From the NCBI RefSeq assembly GCF_019244115.1, contig NZ_JAFATE010000912.1, positions 1-33,075 of the forward strand: a stretch of DNA of 33,075 bases. Reading direction: 5' to 3'. Of the stretch, positions 24,409 through 32,908 are shown piece by piece. The position numbers were made by a program, and so were the translations under genes. The notes below the pieces were generated by a model that was given only the letters and a program-made list of their open reading frames with translations, was not told where the DNA came from and did no database searches. The stretch is from Bradyrhizobium sp. (GTDB taxonomy: Bacteria > Pseudomonadota > Alphaproteobacteria > Rhizobiales > Xanthobacteraceae). Positions within the stretch are counted from its first letter, which is position 1, and each line of letters opens with the position of its first letter.

Positions 24409-24748
24409 TTATTCGGCAAGGTCAGCATATTTCAAGTTGCCGAGCTTCTCCTTGAATGCAATTGCCATAGAGCACTTTTTCCTCCGGGAAAAAGGCGAAT
24501 ATGCCATCCGGAGTGTGCGACGGCCCCAGGTAAATGCCGCGGATGCGTCCATCTTGAAGGGTGAGGTCGGAAGCGTAAGTCTTGTCAGGCAGCACGAGCG
24601 GTAGCACGGGATATTCGGGAAAGCTTGAACGCGTGAATTGAACAATGTCCTCCCATCCACGCGCCTTCTGCTGCCGCGTCATTTCAGTGGCCACAATCTT
24701 TGCTCCGATGGCCTTGAAGTAAGCATCCCCACCGGCGCGATCGGTATT
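24409..24748 (-). pseudogene. Broken metallo-beta-lactamase, subclass B2 (CphA) like
   Basis: Read on the minus strand from 24748, the frame gives TDRAGGDAYFKAIGAKIVAT, then GWEDIVQFTR, LPLVLPDKTY, GPSHTPDGIF and VLYGNCI. These match the middle of CphA-type carbapenemases in order (TDRAGGN, WAEIVAFTR, LPLVLPN, GPAHTPDGIF, VLYGNCI). Near 24452 the frame shifts, consistent with a two-base loss, and the relation resumes in the other frame as KEKLGNLKYADL before TAA. The N-terminal half and the C-terminal zinc ligand are gone. His of HTPDG and Cys of GNC remain. No function is expected. The 5' break lies 11 bases from the next gene's stop. Confidence 0.8.
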
Positions 24749-24758
24749 TTCTGTCCGG

Positions 24759-25034
24759 TCAGCGCGGCTTTTTTTCTAATGGACTAACTCCATCACTAGA
24801 TGGCAGCCCCAACGTTGCACGAAGATCGGAGATTGAGCCGGCCCCCAAACCTTGCAGATTGAGCAGTCTTTCATCGGAGGCTTCTCGGATCTCGCCTATG
24901 GTCTTAAAGCCTCCCGCCTCCAGCGCCTTGTAGATGCGTGCTGGAAACCGAACGCGATCTACCGGCGTATCGTCAGGCAATTCCGGCATCGGGTCGAGTT
25001 GATCGCCATCCTCCTTGGTCGTCTTGCCGTCCAT
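24759..25034 (-). CDS. Small protein like the RNA polymerase alpha C-terminal domain
   Basis: This 91-residue protein has an acidic N-terminal half (EDGDQLDPMPELPDDTPVDR), then RFPARIYKALEAGGFKTIGE, ASDERLLNLQGLGAGSISDL and RATLGL. The second half follows the helix-hairpin-helix plan of the RpoA C-terminal domain (L..R....L...G..TIGE, then L....G.G..S...L), which binds UP-element DNA and activators. There is no RpoA N-terminal domain. The start is ATG 25034 with a weak ribosome binding site. Its last residues abut the broken lactamase. It could bind DNA or a transcription factor; that is inference. Confidence 0.78.
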   Translation of the reverse strand: MDGKTTKEDGDQLDPMPELPDDTPVDRVRFPARIYKALEAGGFKTIGEIREASDERLLNLQGLGAGSISDLRATLGLPSSDGVSPLEKKPR

Positions 25035-25478
25035 CTCGAACTCGCGTCTTGCGTAAGGCTTTCAACTGCCAAGTAATCACCTGAGTTCCCGGCTCGCTCG
25101 CGCCCTATGGGCTCACCCGGAGCGATTAATCAGGCCTCGGCGGTAACGGCGGTGGCGCAATCGAAACGCCATGACGGCCGATCCCGATGCTATTGCGGAC
25201 CTACTGTCGCCACGGCTTTATGCAACTGAGGCGGCCTAATCGTCCCAAACGCGCTGACCGCAGTCTTTTAATGCGATGCATGCATGCGTCACCTTGGATG
25301 CCTTGCAGCGGTGCATCGAAGGCAGTGACGTGCTGAACCGCTCGGTTACACCGGGCGCCGAATAGAGCGCTTCGGAAATGCAGATTTCGCCGACAAAATG
25401 GCGCCACTGAAAACACTTGAGAATTTCCCCTTCAACGCAGTGGAATCGAACCCGCTTACAAAACGGAATCGAACTCCA
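25035..25478. other. Gap downstream of the sulfation operon
   Basis: About 440 bases with no supported gene. The 10-mer GGAATCGAAC occurs at 25442-25451 and 25465-25474. A short minus-strand segment (25383-25420) faintly recalls the start of IS6-type transposases. No clear terminator for the operon was seen. Confidence 0.4.
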
Positions 25479-27371
25479 TCAACAAGCTTGTCCAACGAAT
25501 CCGCGTGCTACCAATGAGCTTAGTACGGCGTCGGCCAACGGCTCTGGCCCTACGCCCAGCGTCCTCAAATGAACATCAGCATCGACCGGTGGTTCGTAAG
25601 GGGCGTCCACTCCCGTGAAATTTTTTAGCTTGCCCAATTTGGCCTTCGAGTAGAGTCCTTTTGGATCACGCCGCATGCATTCGCCGAGAGGCGTATCAAC
25701 GAAAACTTCGATGAAGTTATCGTCGCCTACGAGACCGCGCACCATCTCGCGTTCCGCTCCGTACGGTGAGATGAACGCACAGATTACGATCAAGCCGCTG
25801 TCAACCATCAGTTTGGCCACCTCCCCTGCACGGCGGATGTTCTCGACCCTGTCGGCCTCGGTAAACCCAAGATCCCGATTGAGACCACGCCTGAGATTGT
25901 CGCCGTCCAAGAGCATTGTGTGGTGGGACATTGACAAAAGCTTCTGGTCAAGAAGATTGGCAATGGTTGACTTCCCTGCACCGGACAGACCGGTGAACCA
26001 AACGACGCATGGTTTTTGGCGCTTTAGGGCTGCGCGCTCGTCCACACCAACCGAGAGCGGCTGCCAAGCGACATTGGCGGCGCGGCTCAAAGGAAAGACA
26101 ATCATTCCAGCGCCGACAGTTTCGTTAGTGTAACGGTCAATGATGATGAAGGACCCAGTCAGCCGGTTCGCTTCATAAGGATCAAAGGCTGTCGGCACCG
26201 CTAGCTCAATGTTGCAGAAACCGATTTCATTCTGGCTTAAAGTTCGGGCTGCCAGATGCCCACCTCTATCCACATCGACTTTGTATTTGACTGACGTGAT
26301 GCTGCCCAAAGAGATCGAACGCGTGCTGATCCGGAACGCATACGACCGGCCCGGTATCATGGCCTCTTGCCCCATCCAGATCAGATTTGCCGCAAAATGG
26401 TCGGCAAAATCCGGTTGTTCCACCGGCTTTACCATAACGTCACCGCGGCCGATGTCGATTTCGTCCGATAGCGTAATAGTCACCGCATCGCCGGCCCCAG
26501 CGCACGCTAGTTCGCCATCATACGTGACGATCTCTTTGACCACCGACTTACGATCCGAGCCAGCAACCATGATCTCGTCACCGACTGCGACGCTCCCTGA
26601 GGCGACTGTTCCAGCATAACCGCGGAAATCCGGGCTCGGCCTGTTCACCCACTGCACTGGGAAGCGGAAGGGCTGGCCAACGTTCTCCCGCTGGACGTCA
26701 ACAGTTTCCAGATAATTCAACAAACAAGGGCCGCGATACCAGCCAGTTTTGACGGATCGACTGATGACGTTATCACCGAATCGCGCCGAGATGGGCACCG
26801 CTACCACCGACTTAAAACGCAAAATCGAGGAGAACGCTTCGTAATCGCGCACGATTCGGTCAAAGACTTCTCTTCGATAATCGACCAAGTCGATCTTGTT
26901 TACAGCCAACACAGCGTGTCGGATACCTAGCAGCGAGCAAATCACGGAGTGACGTTTAGTTTGCGTTACCACTCCCTTGCGCGCATCCACGAGAATGATC
27001 GCAAGTTGGGCATTGGATGCACCGGTGGCCATATTCCGAGTATATTGTTCGTGGCCCGGAGTATCGGCGACGACAAAGGAGCGTCGAAGCGTGGTGAAGA
27101 ACCGATACGCGACATCAATAGTGATGCCCTGCTCGCGTTCAGCCTCGAGACCATCCACGAGCAGCGCAAGATCAATCTCACCGGCACCCGTGCCGTATCT
27201 GGCGCTGTCGCGTGCGACTGCCTGTAGCTGATCCCGACAAATCGACCCGCTATCATGCAGGAGGCGACCAATCAGTGTCGACTTGCCGTCGTCGACAGAG
27301 CCGCAAGTTAGCAAGCGCAGCTGGTCTTTGCTGCCGATGGCGGCGAACTCCCTTGTGAGGCTCATATCCAT
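25479..27371 (-). CDS. cysN: Sulfate adenylyltransferase large subunit fused to APS kinase (CysNC/NodQ)
   Basis: The 630-residue bifunctional enzyme makes PAPS. The N-terminal half is the GTPase subunit of ATP sulfurylase: G1 GSVDDGKST (24-32), G3 DTPGH (103-107), G4 NKID (158-161), then beta-barrel domains. The C-terminal half is APS kinase, with P-loop GLSGAGKST (461-469), DGDNLRRGLNRDLGF and FISPYG. Fusion and length match NodQ of rhizobia and RaxQ of Xanthomonas. The ATG follows the cysD stop with no gap (TAG then ATG). It is the last gene of the operon. With no nod gene in view, whether it serves Nod factor, another glycan or a protein substrate cannot be read from it alone. Confidence 0.95.
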   Translation of the reverse strand: MDMSLTREFAAIGSKDQLRLLTCGSVDDGKSTLIGRLLHDSGSICRDQLQAVARDSARYGTGAGEIDLALLVDGLEAEREQGITIDVAYRFFTTLRRSFVVADTPGHEQYTRNMATGASNAQLAIILVDARKGVVTQTKRHSVICSLLGIRHAVLAVNKIDLVDYRREVFDRIVRDYEAFSSILRFKSVVAVPISARFGDNVISRSVKTGWYRGPCLLNYLETVDVQRENVGQPFRFPVQWVNRPSPDFRGYAGTVASGSVAVGDEIMVAGSDRKSVVKEIVTYDGELACAGAGDAVTITLSDEIDIGRGDVMVKPVEQPDFADHFAANLIWMGQEAMIPGRSYAFRISTRSISLGSITSVKYKVDVDRGGHLAARTLSQNEIGFCNIELAVPTAFDPYEANRLTGSFIIIDRYTNETVGAGMIVFPLSRAANVAWQPLSVGVDERAALKRQKPCVVWFTGLSGAGKSTIANLLDQKLLSMSHHTMLLDGDNLRRGLNRDLGFTEADRVENIRRAGEVAKLMVDSGLIVICAFISPYGAEREMVRGLVGDDNFIEVFVDTPLGECMRRDPKGLYSKAKLGKLKNFTGVDAPYEPPVDADVHLRTLGVGPEPLADAVLSSLVARGFVGQAC

Positions 27372-28307
27372 CTAAAAATAACCTTCGCGCTTTTTTCGCT
27401 CCATTGACGCCGCCTCATCGGCGTCAATCAAACGTCCCTGACGCTCAGAGACGTCGGCTTGCTCTAATTCTGCAAGAATGCCGCTTACTGTCGCAGCTCT
27501 GGATTCGATAGCACCAGTCAAGGGATAACATCCGAGTGTGCGGAAACGGACCATTCTGTATTCGGGCATTTCGTTCGGGCGCAACGGAAGCCGGTCGTCA
27601 TCGACCACAATTAAATTTCCGTCGCGATGAACGGTGAGTCGCGTCTTGGCAAAATAGAGCGGAACGACAGGTATATTCTCCCGCATGATGTATTCCCAGA
27701 TGTCGAGCTCCGTCCAATTCGACATCGCAAACACGCGCATCGTTTCGCCCTGGCGGATGCGGGCGTTGAAGAGATTCCACAGCTCCGGCCTCTGATTTCG
27801 GGCATCCCACACGTGCCCGGGCAAACGAAGAGAGAAGATGCGCTCCTTGGCCCTGCTCATTTCCTCATCGCGCCGAGCACCGCCAAGTGCCGCGTCAAAG
27901 TGGTGGAGATCGAGCGCTTGCTTGAGGGCATCACTCTTCATTACCCGCGTGTGTAACGCCGATCCCGAGCTGATCGGGTTGACGCCTCTTGAAATTCCCT
28001 CCTGATTTACATGTACGATCAGATCAAGACCAAGCCGCCTCACAGTCTCGTCCCGAAAGCTGATCATCTCGCGAAACTTCCACGTCGTATCTATGTGCAT
28101 CAGCGGAAACGGTATTTTGGCTGGATAGAATGCCTTGGCCGCAAGGTGAAGCATCACGCTCGAGTCCTTGCCGATCGAATAGAGCAAAACGGGTTTCCTA
28201 AACTCGGCGACCACCTCACGCAGGATCTCGATGGATTCAGCCTCGAGCCGCCGCAGATGTGGCGGCAGCATGCTAGTTTTTGACCTTATGATGCTTGGCG
28301 CGTTCAT
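27372..28307 (-). CDS. cysD: Sulfate adenylyltransferase small subunit (CysD/NodP)
   Basis: This 311-residue protein forms APS from ATP and sulfate together with the GTPase subunit. The PP-loop-like motif is SIGKDSS (44-50). Further family blocks are [36 protein letters not shown] and [12 protein letters not shown], ending KKREGYF, the usual CysD end. TAGGAG lies about 7 bases before the ATG. The stop touches the cysN start, so the two subunits are made together. The same protein is called NodP when it serves Nod factor sulfation and RaxP in Xanthomonas. Confidence 0.95.
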   Translation of the reverse strand: MNAPSIIRSKTSMLPPHLRRLEAESIEILREVVAEFRKPVLLYSIGKDSSVMLHLAAKAFYPAKIPFPLMHIDTTWKFREMISFRDETVRRLGLDLIVHVNQEGISRGVNPISSGSALHTRVMKSDALKQALDLHHFDAALGGARRDEEMSRAKERIFSLRLPGHVWDARNQRPELWNLFNARIRQGETMRVFAMSNWTELDIWEYIMRENIPVVPLYFAKTRLTVHRDGNLIVVDDDRLPLRPNEMPEYRMVRFRTLGCYPLTGAIESRAATVSGILAELEQADVSERQGRLIDADEAASMERKKREGYF

Positions 28308-28384
28308 CCTAAACTCCTACATGCCGGAGGTATGCCAATCGGTGCGGGAATGATCACACCGCCGGCCGCAAGGTCATAGGACCT

Positions 28385-29203
28385 TCAACACAATACGACG
28401 GCTCCCCGGCGATTACCCTCTGGGCTCAGCCAGAAATTTGCATCGCTATATTTCGCAAATACGTCGGGCGGCACGCATGGTTCTCGTGATTGATGCTCGA
28501 CTTTGTCACGCACCTTGTGCATCCCGGGCATACCTAAGTGAGCATCGTAGTCCGGCTCGTCGTAAGCCACGTTGTCATAATCATGAGCAAAGGCCGGTTC
28601 GCCGAGCTCGGCGTAAAGGCGATTCATCACGATTGCCGGATTGCGCACGAAGCTGTCGTAGTTGATGACGATCAGCCGTTTCGCGCTGTCGCTAAACCAT
28701 GCCTCCCTCAATGAGGCCCAGGCAAGTCCAACAAAGCCGTTATCGGAATTCATGAGCGACTGGACACGGGAATATACGGTTCCTCCTGCCTGAAAATTGA
28801 AGACGCGCGACAACTGCATCGGATTCTTGCGGAGCATCCGCTCAACACTATCAATGATCCAGCCTACCTCGCGGACACAGCAGATGATCCGGCAATTCGG
28901 ATATATCTCCTTTAGCAGCGGCGCCTTGGCTGCCCACGTGCGGTTTGTATCAAAGAGAATTTTCTCGGGCCCGACGTCGGCGTAGTAACCTTCAAAGATG
29001 CCTTTGATGATGGTCCTGCGGCGCTCATCGTTGAAAAACGATGAGAACTCGCTTGCGCCGCTCATTTTCGGCAGCACGGCGCCGACCAGAGACGCAACCG
29101 GACTGGTCATCGCGGCCGACATTCGCGGATTTTGCCTCAGCAAGGCCGACAAAAGCGTCGAGCCCGAGCGTGGCAATCCTGAAATGAAATGCATCTTGCG
29201 CAT
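28385..29203 (-). CDS. PAPS-dependent sulfotransferase
   Basis: This 272-residue protein begins MRKMHFISGLPRSGSTLLSA. LPRSGST (10-16) is the 5'-phosphosulfate loop. DTNRTW and CRIICCVREVGWIIDSVERM (about 105-122) give the 3'-phosphate site, with Arg111 and Ser119. The layout is that of the Sulfotransfer_3 group, which includes tyrosylprotein sulfotransferases and RaxST. It is less like NodH. The frame extends to GTG 29245, but the ATG at 29203 has GAGGTGA just before it and starts at the domain. It lies between the adaptor gene and cysD in one operon. The acceptor is unknown: the exported protein, a glycan or Nod factor are all possible. Confidence 0.88.
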   Translation of the reverse strand: MRKMHFISGLPRSGSTLLSALLRQNPRMSAAMTSPVASLVGAVLPKMSGASEFSSFFNDERRRTIIKGIFEGYYADVGPEKILFDTNRTWAAKAPLLKEIYPNCRIICCVREVGWIIDSVERMLRKNPMQLSRVFNFQAGGTVYSRVQSLMNSDNGFVGLAWASLREAWFSDSAKRLIVINYDSFVRNPAIVMNRLYAELGEPAFAHDYDNVAYDEPDYDAHLGMPGMHKVRDKVEHQSREPCVPPDVFAKYSDANFWLSPEGNRRGAVVLC

Positions 29204-29246
29204 GCTCACCTCGCTTTTCTTTTGGTCCACAAAATTCTTCATCACC

Positions 29247-30695
29247 TCACCGTTCCCTCAGGCTCTCGTGCCTATAGCGCAGCAGTGGTGACAAAAGGTA
29301 TTCGATAACGCGACGGGATCCCGTCTTGATTTCCACGGTCACCCCCATCCCCGGCTCCAGATTGACAAGCTTGTCCTCGATTTGCATTTTCATGCGATCT
29401 AGCGAGACGCGGGCTTGGTAACCAAGTCTTTGCCGCTGAGGATCTCCTGAGCCGTTGCTTGTGTCCGGCGACTTGGGCGAATTCGCTGAATTGACCTTGG
29501 CCGCGCTATCCTCGACGACGGCATCATCCGACACATTCAAGACCCGGCCATGCAGAAGGCCATAGCGAGTAAAATCGAATGTGCCGACCTTAATTTCAGC
29601 GGCCTGTCCCTGACGCACAAAACCTATGTCATCATTCGAGACCATGGCTTCGATCTCGAGATGGCTATCCTCGGGAACAATGAGCATTATCTGTTGCGCC
29701 GGCGTTACAACGCCACCGAGGGTATGAACGGCAAGCTGCTGAACCGTCCCGTCGACCGCCGCGCGTAGTCGCCGCTCCTCGATCTTCTGATCCGCCTTGA
29801 CCAAATCCTGGGTCAGCTCCGCTACCTTTTGTTCGGCCTCACTTAGGTCGCTCAGGATTTTGTGGGTGTACTCGGCTCGGGCTTGATCGCGTTGTCGCTC
29901 GAGGGCTTCGCGGGCAGCCGCTGTTCCGTTCGCATGGCGCTGCTGAACCGTAAGCTCATTCTGTTGATCGACGAGTTTGGTTTGGGCCTCGAGATAAGCG
30001 ATCTTGTTTCCGAACTCGATTTTCATAGCCTTTTCGCGAACACCGGCCTCCTCCTTCACTAGCGGCAGCGAGGCCTGAACCTTCGCGATGCTGGCCTCAA
30101 TCTCCTCCATCTCGGCGCGCTTCTGGTCGATTTGCTTATCGAGGGCAGCAAGTTTTTGCTCCTGTTCGCTGGCTTGCGCGAGCATCGCAGCCTGTGCCTT
30201 CGAGACTTCTGCTTCTGACGCCTGAGGTGGCGCCACAAAATGAAGATCGCTGCTCCCACCGGCTTCGCGCAACGCAAGCAATCTTGCGGTGTCTAGCTGA
30301 GCTTTCAGAAGATCATGCGCCGTACGAAGGCGCTCGGCATTGACGATCGTTGAATGAAGTTCGATCAGCACCTGGCCGGCTTTGACGCGATCGCCATCCT
30401 GGACATGGATCGCGGATACGATGCCGGCTTCCAACGGCTGCACCGCTTTGGTACGCCCCGTTGGCACGATCTTGCCCGGCGCAACCGCGATAATTTCGAC
30501 ATGCCCCAGACATGCCCAAGCGATGGCGCCCGCCAAGAACGCCACGATGAGAGCCGAAACCGCCCGGCCCACCGGGGACGCCGGAGTTTCGAGAACCTCC
30601 AGCGCCGCCGGTAGGAACTCCAGTTCGGTCCGACGGCTCGATTGGGAACTTAAGGGCACGACGGTTGAGATGCGAGCATGAGCTGAATTAGGCAA
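29247..30695 (-). CDS. Type I secretion membrane fusion protein (HlyD family)
   Basis: This adaptor protein of about 482 residues links an inner-membrane ABC exporter to a TolC-like outer-membrane channel. A short cytoplasmic N-terminus is followed by one membrane helix (about 44-64, VSALIVAFLAGAIAWACLG), the lipoyl half IIAVAPGKIVPTGRTKAVQP, a long coiled coil (about 110-320) and the HlyD C-terminal block NLEPGMGVTVEIKTGSRRVI. The frame is open to GTG 30746, but TTG 30695 has AGGAG 9 bases upstream and overlaps the exporter stop, typical of coupling. No outer-membrane partner gene is in the window. It corresponds to RaxA in a Rax-like system. Confidence 0.93.
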   Translation of the reverse strand: MPNSAHARISTVVPLSSQSSRRTELEFLPAALEVLETPASPVGRAVSALIVAFLAGAIAWACLGHVEIIAVAPGKIVPTGRTKAVQPLEAGIVSAIHVQDGDRVKAGQVLIELHSTIVNAERLRTAHDLLKAQLDTARLLALREAGGSSDLHFVAPPQASEAEVSKAQAAMLAQASEQEQKLAALDKQIDQKRAEMEEIEASIAKVQASLPLVKEEAGVREKAMKIEFGNKIAYLEAQTKLVDQQNELTVQQRHANGTAAAREALERQRDQARAEYTHKILSDLSEAEQKVAELTQDLVKADQKIEERRLRAAVDGTVQQLAVHTLGGVVTPAQQIMLIVPEDSHLEIEAMVSNDDIGFVRQGQAAEIKVGTFDFTRYGLLHGRVLNVSDDAVVEDSAAKVNSANSPKSPDTSNGSGDPQRQRLGYQARVSLDRMKMQIEDKLVNLEPGMGVTVEIKTGSRRVIEYLLSPLLRYRHESLRER

Positions 30696-32823
30696 TTTCT
30701 TCGACTCCTGCCTGTAGCTTGTGAAGCGTCGCGTAGCGACCACCACTACGAACGAGCTCGCGATGGGTTCCCTGCTCGACTATTCGCCCACGCTCGATCG
30801 TGATGATCCGGTCGGCCCCTCGTACCGTAGACAATCGATGCGCGATGACTAGAACTGTCCGGCCCTTTGCAATCCGGCGCATATTGGTCTGAATGATGTG
30901 CTCGCTTTCGTAGTCGAGCGCGCTGGTTGCCTCATCGAAAATCAGGATGCGAGGGTCTGCAATCAAAGCACGCGCGATGGCAATTCGCTGCCGCTGTCCT
31001 CCCGAGAGACTCGCGCCGCGCTCTCCCACGACCGTGTCATAGCCTGACGGCAGCTCGAGAATGAACTCGTGCGCACCGGCGAGCTGGGCTGCAGCAACGA
31101 CCCGATCCATTGGCAGCGCGGGATCGGCGAATGCGATGTTGTCTCGGATCGATCGGTTGAAGAGAACATTCTCCTGCAACACAACGCCCACCTGGCGGCG
31201 CAACCAAGCGACGTCGACGACGCCAAGGTCTATACCGTCCACCAATACCCGGCCGCCCTCCGGGACATACAACCGTTGCACGAGCTTGGTCAGTGTAGAT
31301 TTACCGGAACCGGAGGGACCGACGATGCCGACCATCTCTCCGGCTGGGATGTGAAGGCTCACGTCCTTCAGTATCTCCCGACCATCCGGACGATACCGAA
31401 ACGTCACATGTTCGAACTTGATATCTCCACGAATAGCAGGGAGTGCCGCCCGCGTTGGATTATAAGTCGGCTCCGGTGCCGCGTTGAGAATATCGCCAAG
31501 ACGCTCGATGGATATCCGAACCTGATGGAAATCCTGGTAGACTTGTGCAAGGCGCAGCACAGGTTGCGCCACGCGACCAGCCAGCATGTTGAACGCGATC
31601 AATTCACCGATTGTGAGCTTGCCGCCGATGACGAGGTGAGCGCCGAAATAGAGCGTGAGTGCCGTCACCACCTTGCTGACATACTGCACAGCTTGGCTCG
31701 CCCAATTTCCCAGCGTCAAAACGCTGAAGCTCGATCGCGTATACGAAGCAAGCTGTTCCTCCCACCGCCGTTGCAATTGGGGCTCGACCGCCATGGCCTT
31801 GATGGTTTCGATGGCGGTGACGCTCTCAACCAAAAATGATTGATTCTCCGAGTTGCGCTCGAACTTCTCTTCGAGGCGCCGCCGGAACACGGGCGTGACC
31901 CCAGCCGAGAGCACGATGTAGAACGGAAACGAGCCGACAACGATCGATGCCAGCATCGGCGAGTAATAGAACATCACCGCGAGAAACACGAAGGTGAAGA
32001 CAAGATCGATCACAAGCGTCAGCGCCGATCCGGTCAAGAAGTTTCGAATGGTCTCAAGCTCGCGAACGCGAGCAACCGAGTCCCCGGCGCGGCGGGCCTC
32101 GAAATAGCTGATCGGCAATGCCACAAGATGGCGGAACAAGCGAGCGCCAAGCTCCACATCAATGCGATTACAGGTATGGGCGAAGATATATGTGCGTAGC
32201 CCTGTCAGGATGCTCTCGAATGATGAGACGCTGATCAAGCCGACCGCCAGCACATCGAGCGTCGTAAACCCTTGATGGGCGAGGACCTTGTCTGTCACGA
32301 CCTGAAAGAACAACGGCGTAACGAGCGCGAATAGCTGAAGGCAGAAAGATGCTATCAGTACCTCGCTGAAGACACGGCGGTACTTTGCGGTGGCTCTGAA
32401 AAACCAGGTAAGATCGAACTGGCGAGCCAAGTCGCCAAGCGACGCGCGTCGAGCCATCAAGACGATAGATCCGGTCCACTGCGCTTCGAATTCGGCGCGC
32501 GGGATGAGGATCGCTGCGCCAGCAGGCGGCTGAATCAGCGCTTGCTCCTGCGTGACCTTTGCGAGGATGACGAAGCTGCCGTCCGTCCGCTCGACAATGG
32601 CCGGCAATGATAATCTGGCGAGACGACTCCAGTTCGCCCTGACGGCGCGAGCTTTGAGCTTGAATTCGCGCGCGCACCTCAACATGTCCGTCATGCCCAG
32701 CCGGGCAGACCCGAAACGATGGCGAATCTGCGCAGCGTCGGCAGCGATTCCGTGGAAATGCAGGAGCAACGTCAGGCTTTCAAGCCCGGAATCAAGCTCC
32801 GCTGGCGTGACCGCTTTGAGCAT
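30688..32823 (-). CDS. Type I secretion ABC transporter (HlyB type)
   Basis: The 711-residue exporter has three parts. Residues 1-130 form a C39-like domain in which the catalytic Cys region reads AELDSGLESLTLLL, so Cys is absent and it should bind cargo without cutting it. Six membrane helices lie at about 150-430. The ATPase has Walker A GPSGSGKST (about 499-507), signature LSGGQRQRIA (about 603), Walker B ILIFDEATSALD and the switch His in IAHRLSTV. All ATPase residues are present. The start is ATG 32823 with AGAGAAGAAG upstream. It is followed directly by the HlyD-type gene and preceded by the end of a probable cargo gene. It corresponds to RaxB except for the missing protease Cys. Confidence 0.94.
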   Translation of the reverse strand: MLKAVTPAELDSGLESLTLLLHFHGIAADAAQIRHRFGSARLGMTDMLRCAREFKLKARAVRANWSRLARLSLPAIVERTDGSFVILAKVTQEQALIQPPAGAAILIPRAEFEAQWTGSIVLMARRASLGDLARQFDLTWFFRATAKYRRVFSEVLIASFCLQLFALVTPLFFQVVTDKVLAHQGFTTLDVLAVGLISVSSFESILTGLRTYIFAHTCNRIDVELGARLFRHLVALPISYFEARRAGDSVARVRELETIRNFLTGSALTLVIDLVFTFVFLAVMFYYSPMLASIVVGSFPFYIVLSAGVTPVFRRRLEEKFERNSENQSFLVESVTAIETIKAMAVEPQLQRRWEEQLASYTRSSFSVLTLGNWASQAVQYVSKVVTALTLYFGAHLVIGGKLTIGELIAFNMLAGRVAQPVLRLAQVYQDFHQVRISIERLGDILNAAPEPTYNPTRAALPAIRGDIKFEHVTFRYRPDGREILKDVSLHIPAGEMVGIVGPSGSGKSTLTKLVQRLYVPEGGRVLVDGIDLGVVDVAWLRRQVGVVLQENVLFNRSIRDNIAFADPALPMDRVVAAAQLAGAHEFILELPSGYDTVVGERGASLSGGQRQRIAIARALIADPRILIFDEATSALDYESEHIIQTNMRRIAKGRTVLVIAHRLSTVRGADRIITIERGRIVEQGTHRELVRSGGRYATLHKLQAGVEEIA

Positions 32824-32851
32824 TCTTCTTCTCTGTTCACAGTCTTGCTGT

Positions 32852-32876
32852 CGGCATGCCCCTGGGGGGCATGCCG
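32852..32876 (-). promoter_or_regulatory. Strong hairpin between cargo gene and exporter gene
   Basis: CGGCATGCCCC (32852-32862) and GGGGCATGCCG (32866-32876) form a perfect 11-bp stem with a 3-base loop. No T tract follows on the minus strand, so it is not a standard terminator. It may slow RNA decay of the cargo message or reduce read-through into the exporter gene. Confidence 0.7.
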
Positions 32877-32908
32877 TTGTGTGGTGATGTTTGACGTTGT
32901 TGTGCCGA

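Noticed and set aside
25383..25420. Minus-strand segment FQWRHFVGEI, similar to the start of IS6-type transposases.
   Set aside because: Only about ten residues match; the following sequence does not, and no terminal inverted repeats were seen.
25442..25474. Two GTTCGATTCC segments (minus strand) resembling tRNA T-loops, possible att site.
   Set aside because: The flanks do not form a proper five-base T-stem, and no acceptor, anticodon or D-arm could be fitted.
28385..29203. Naming the sulfotransferase NodH or NoeE.
   Set aside because: The N-terminal motif and layout are closer to the Sulfotransfer_3/TPST-like group, and no other nod gene is in the window.
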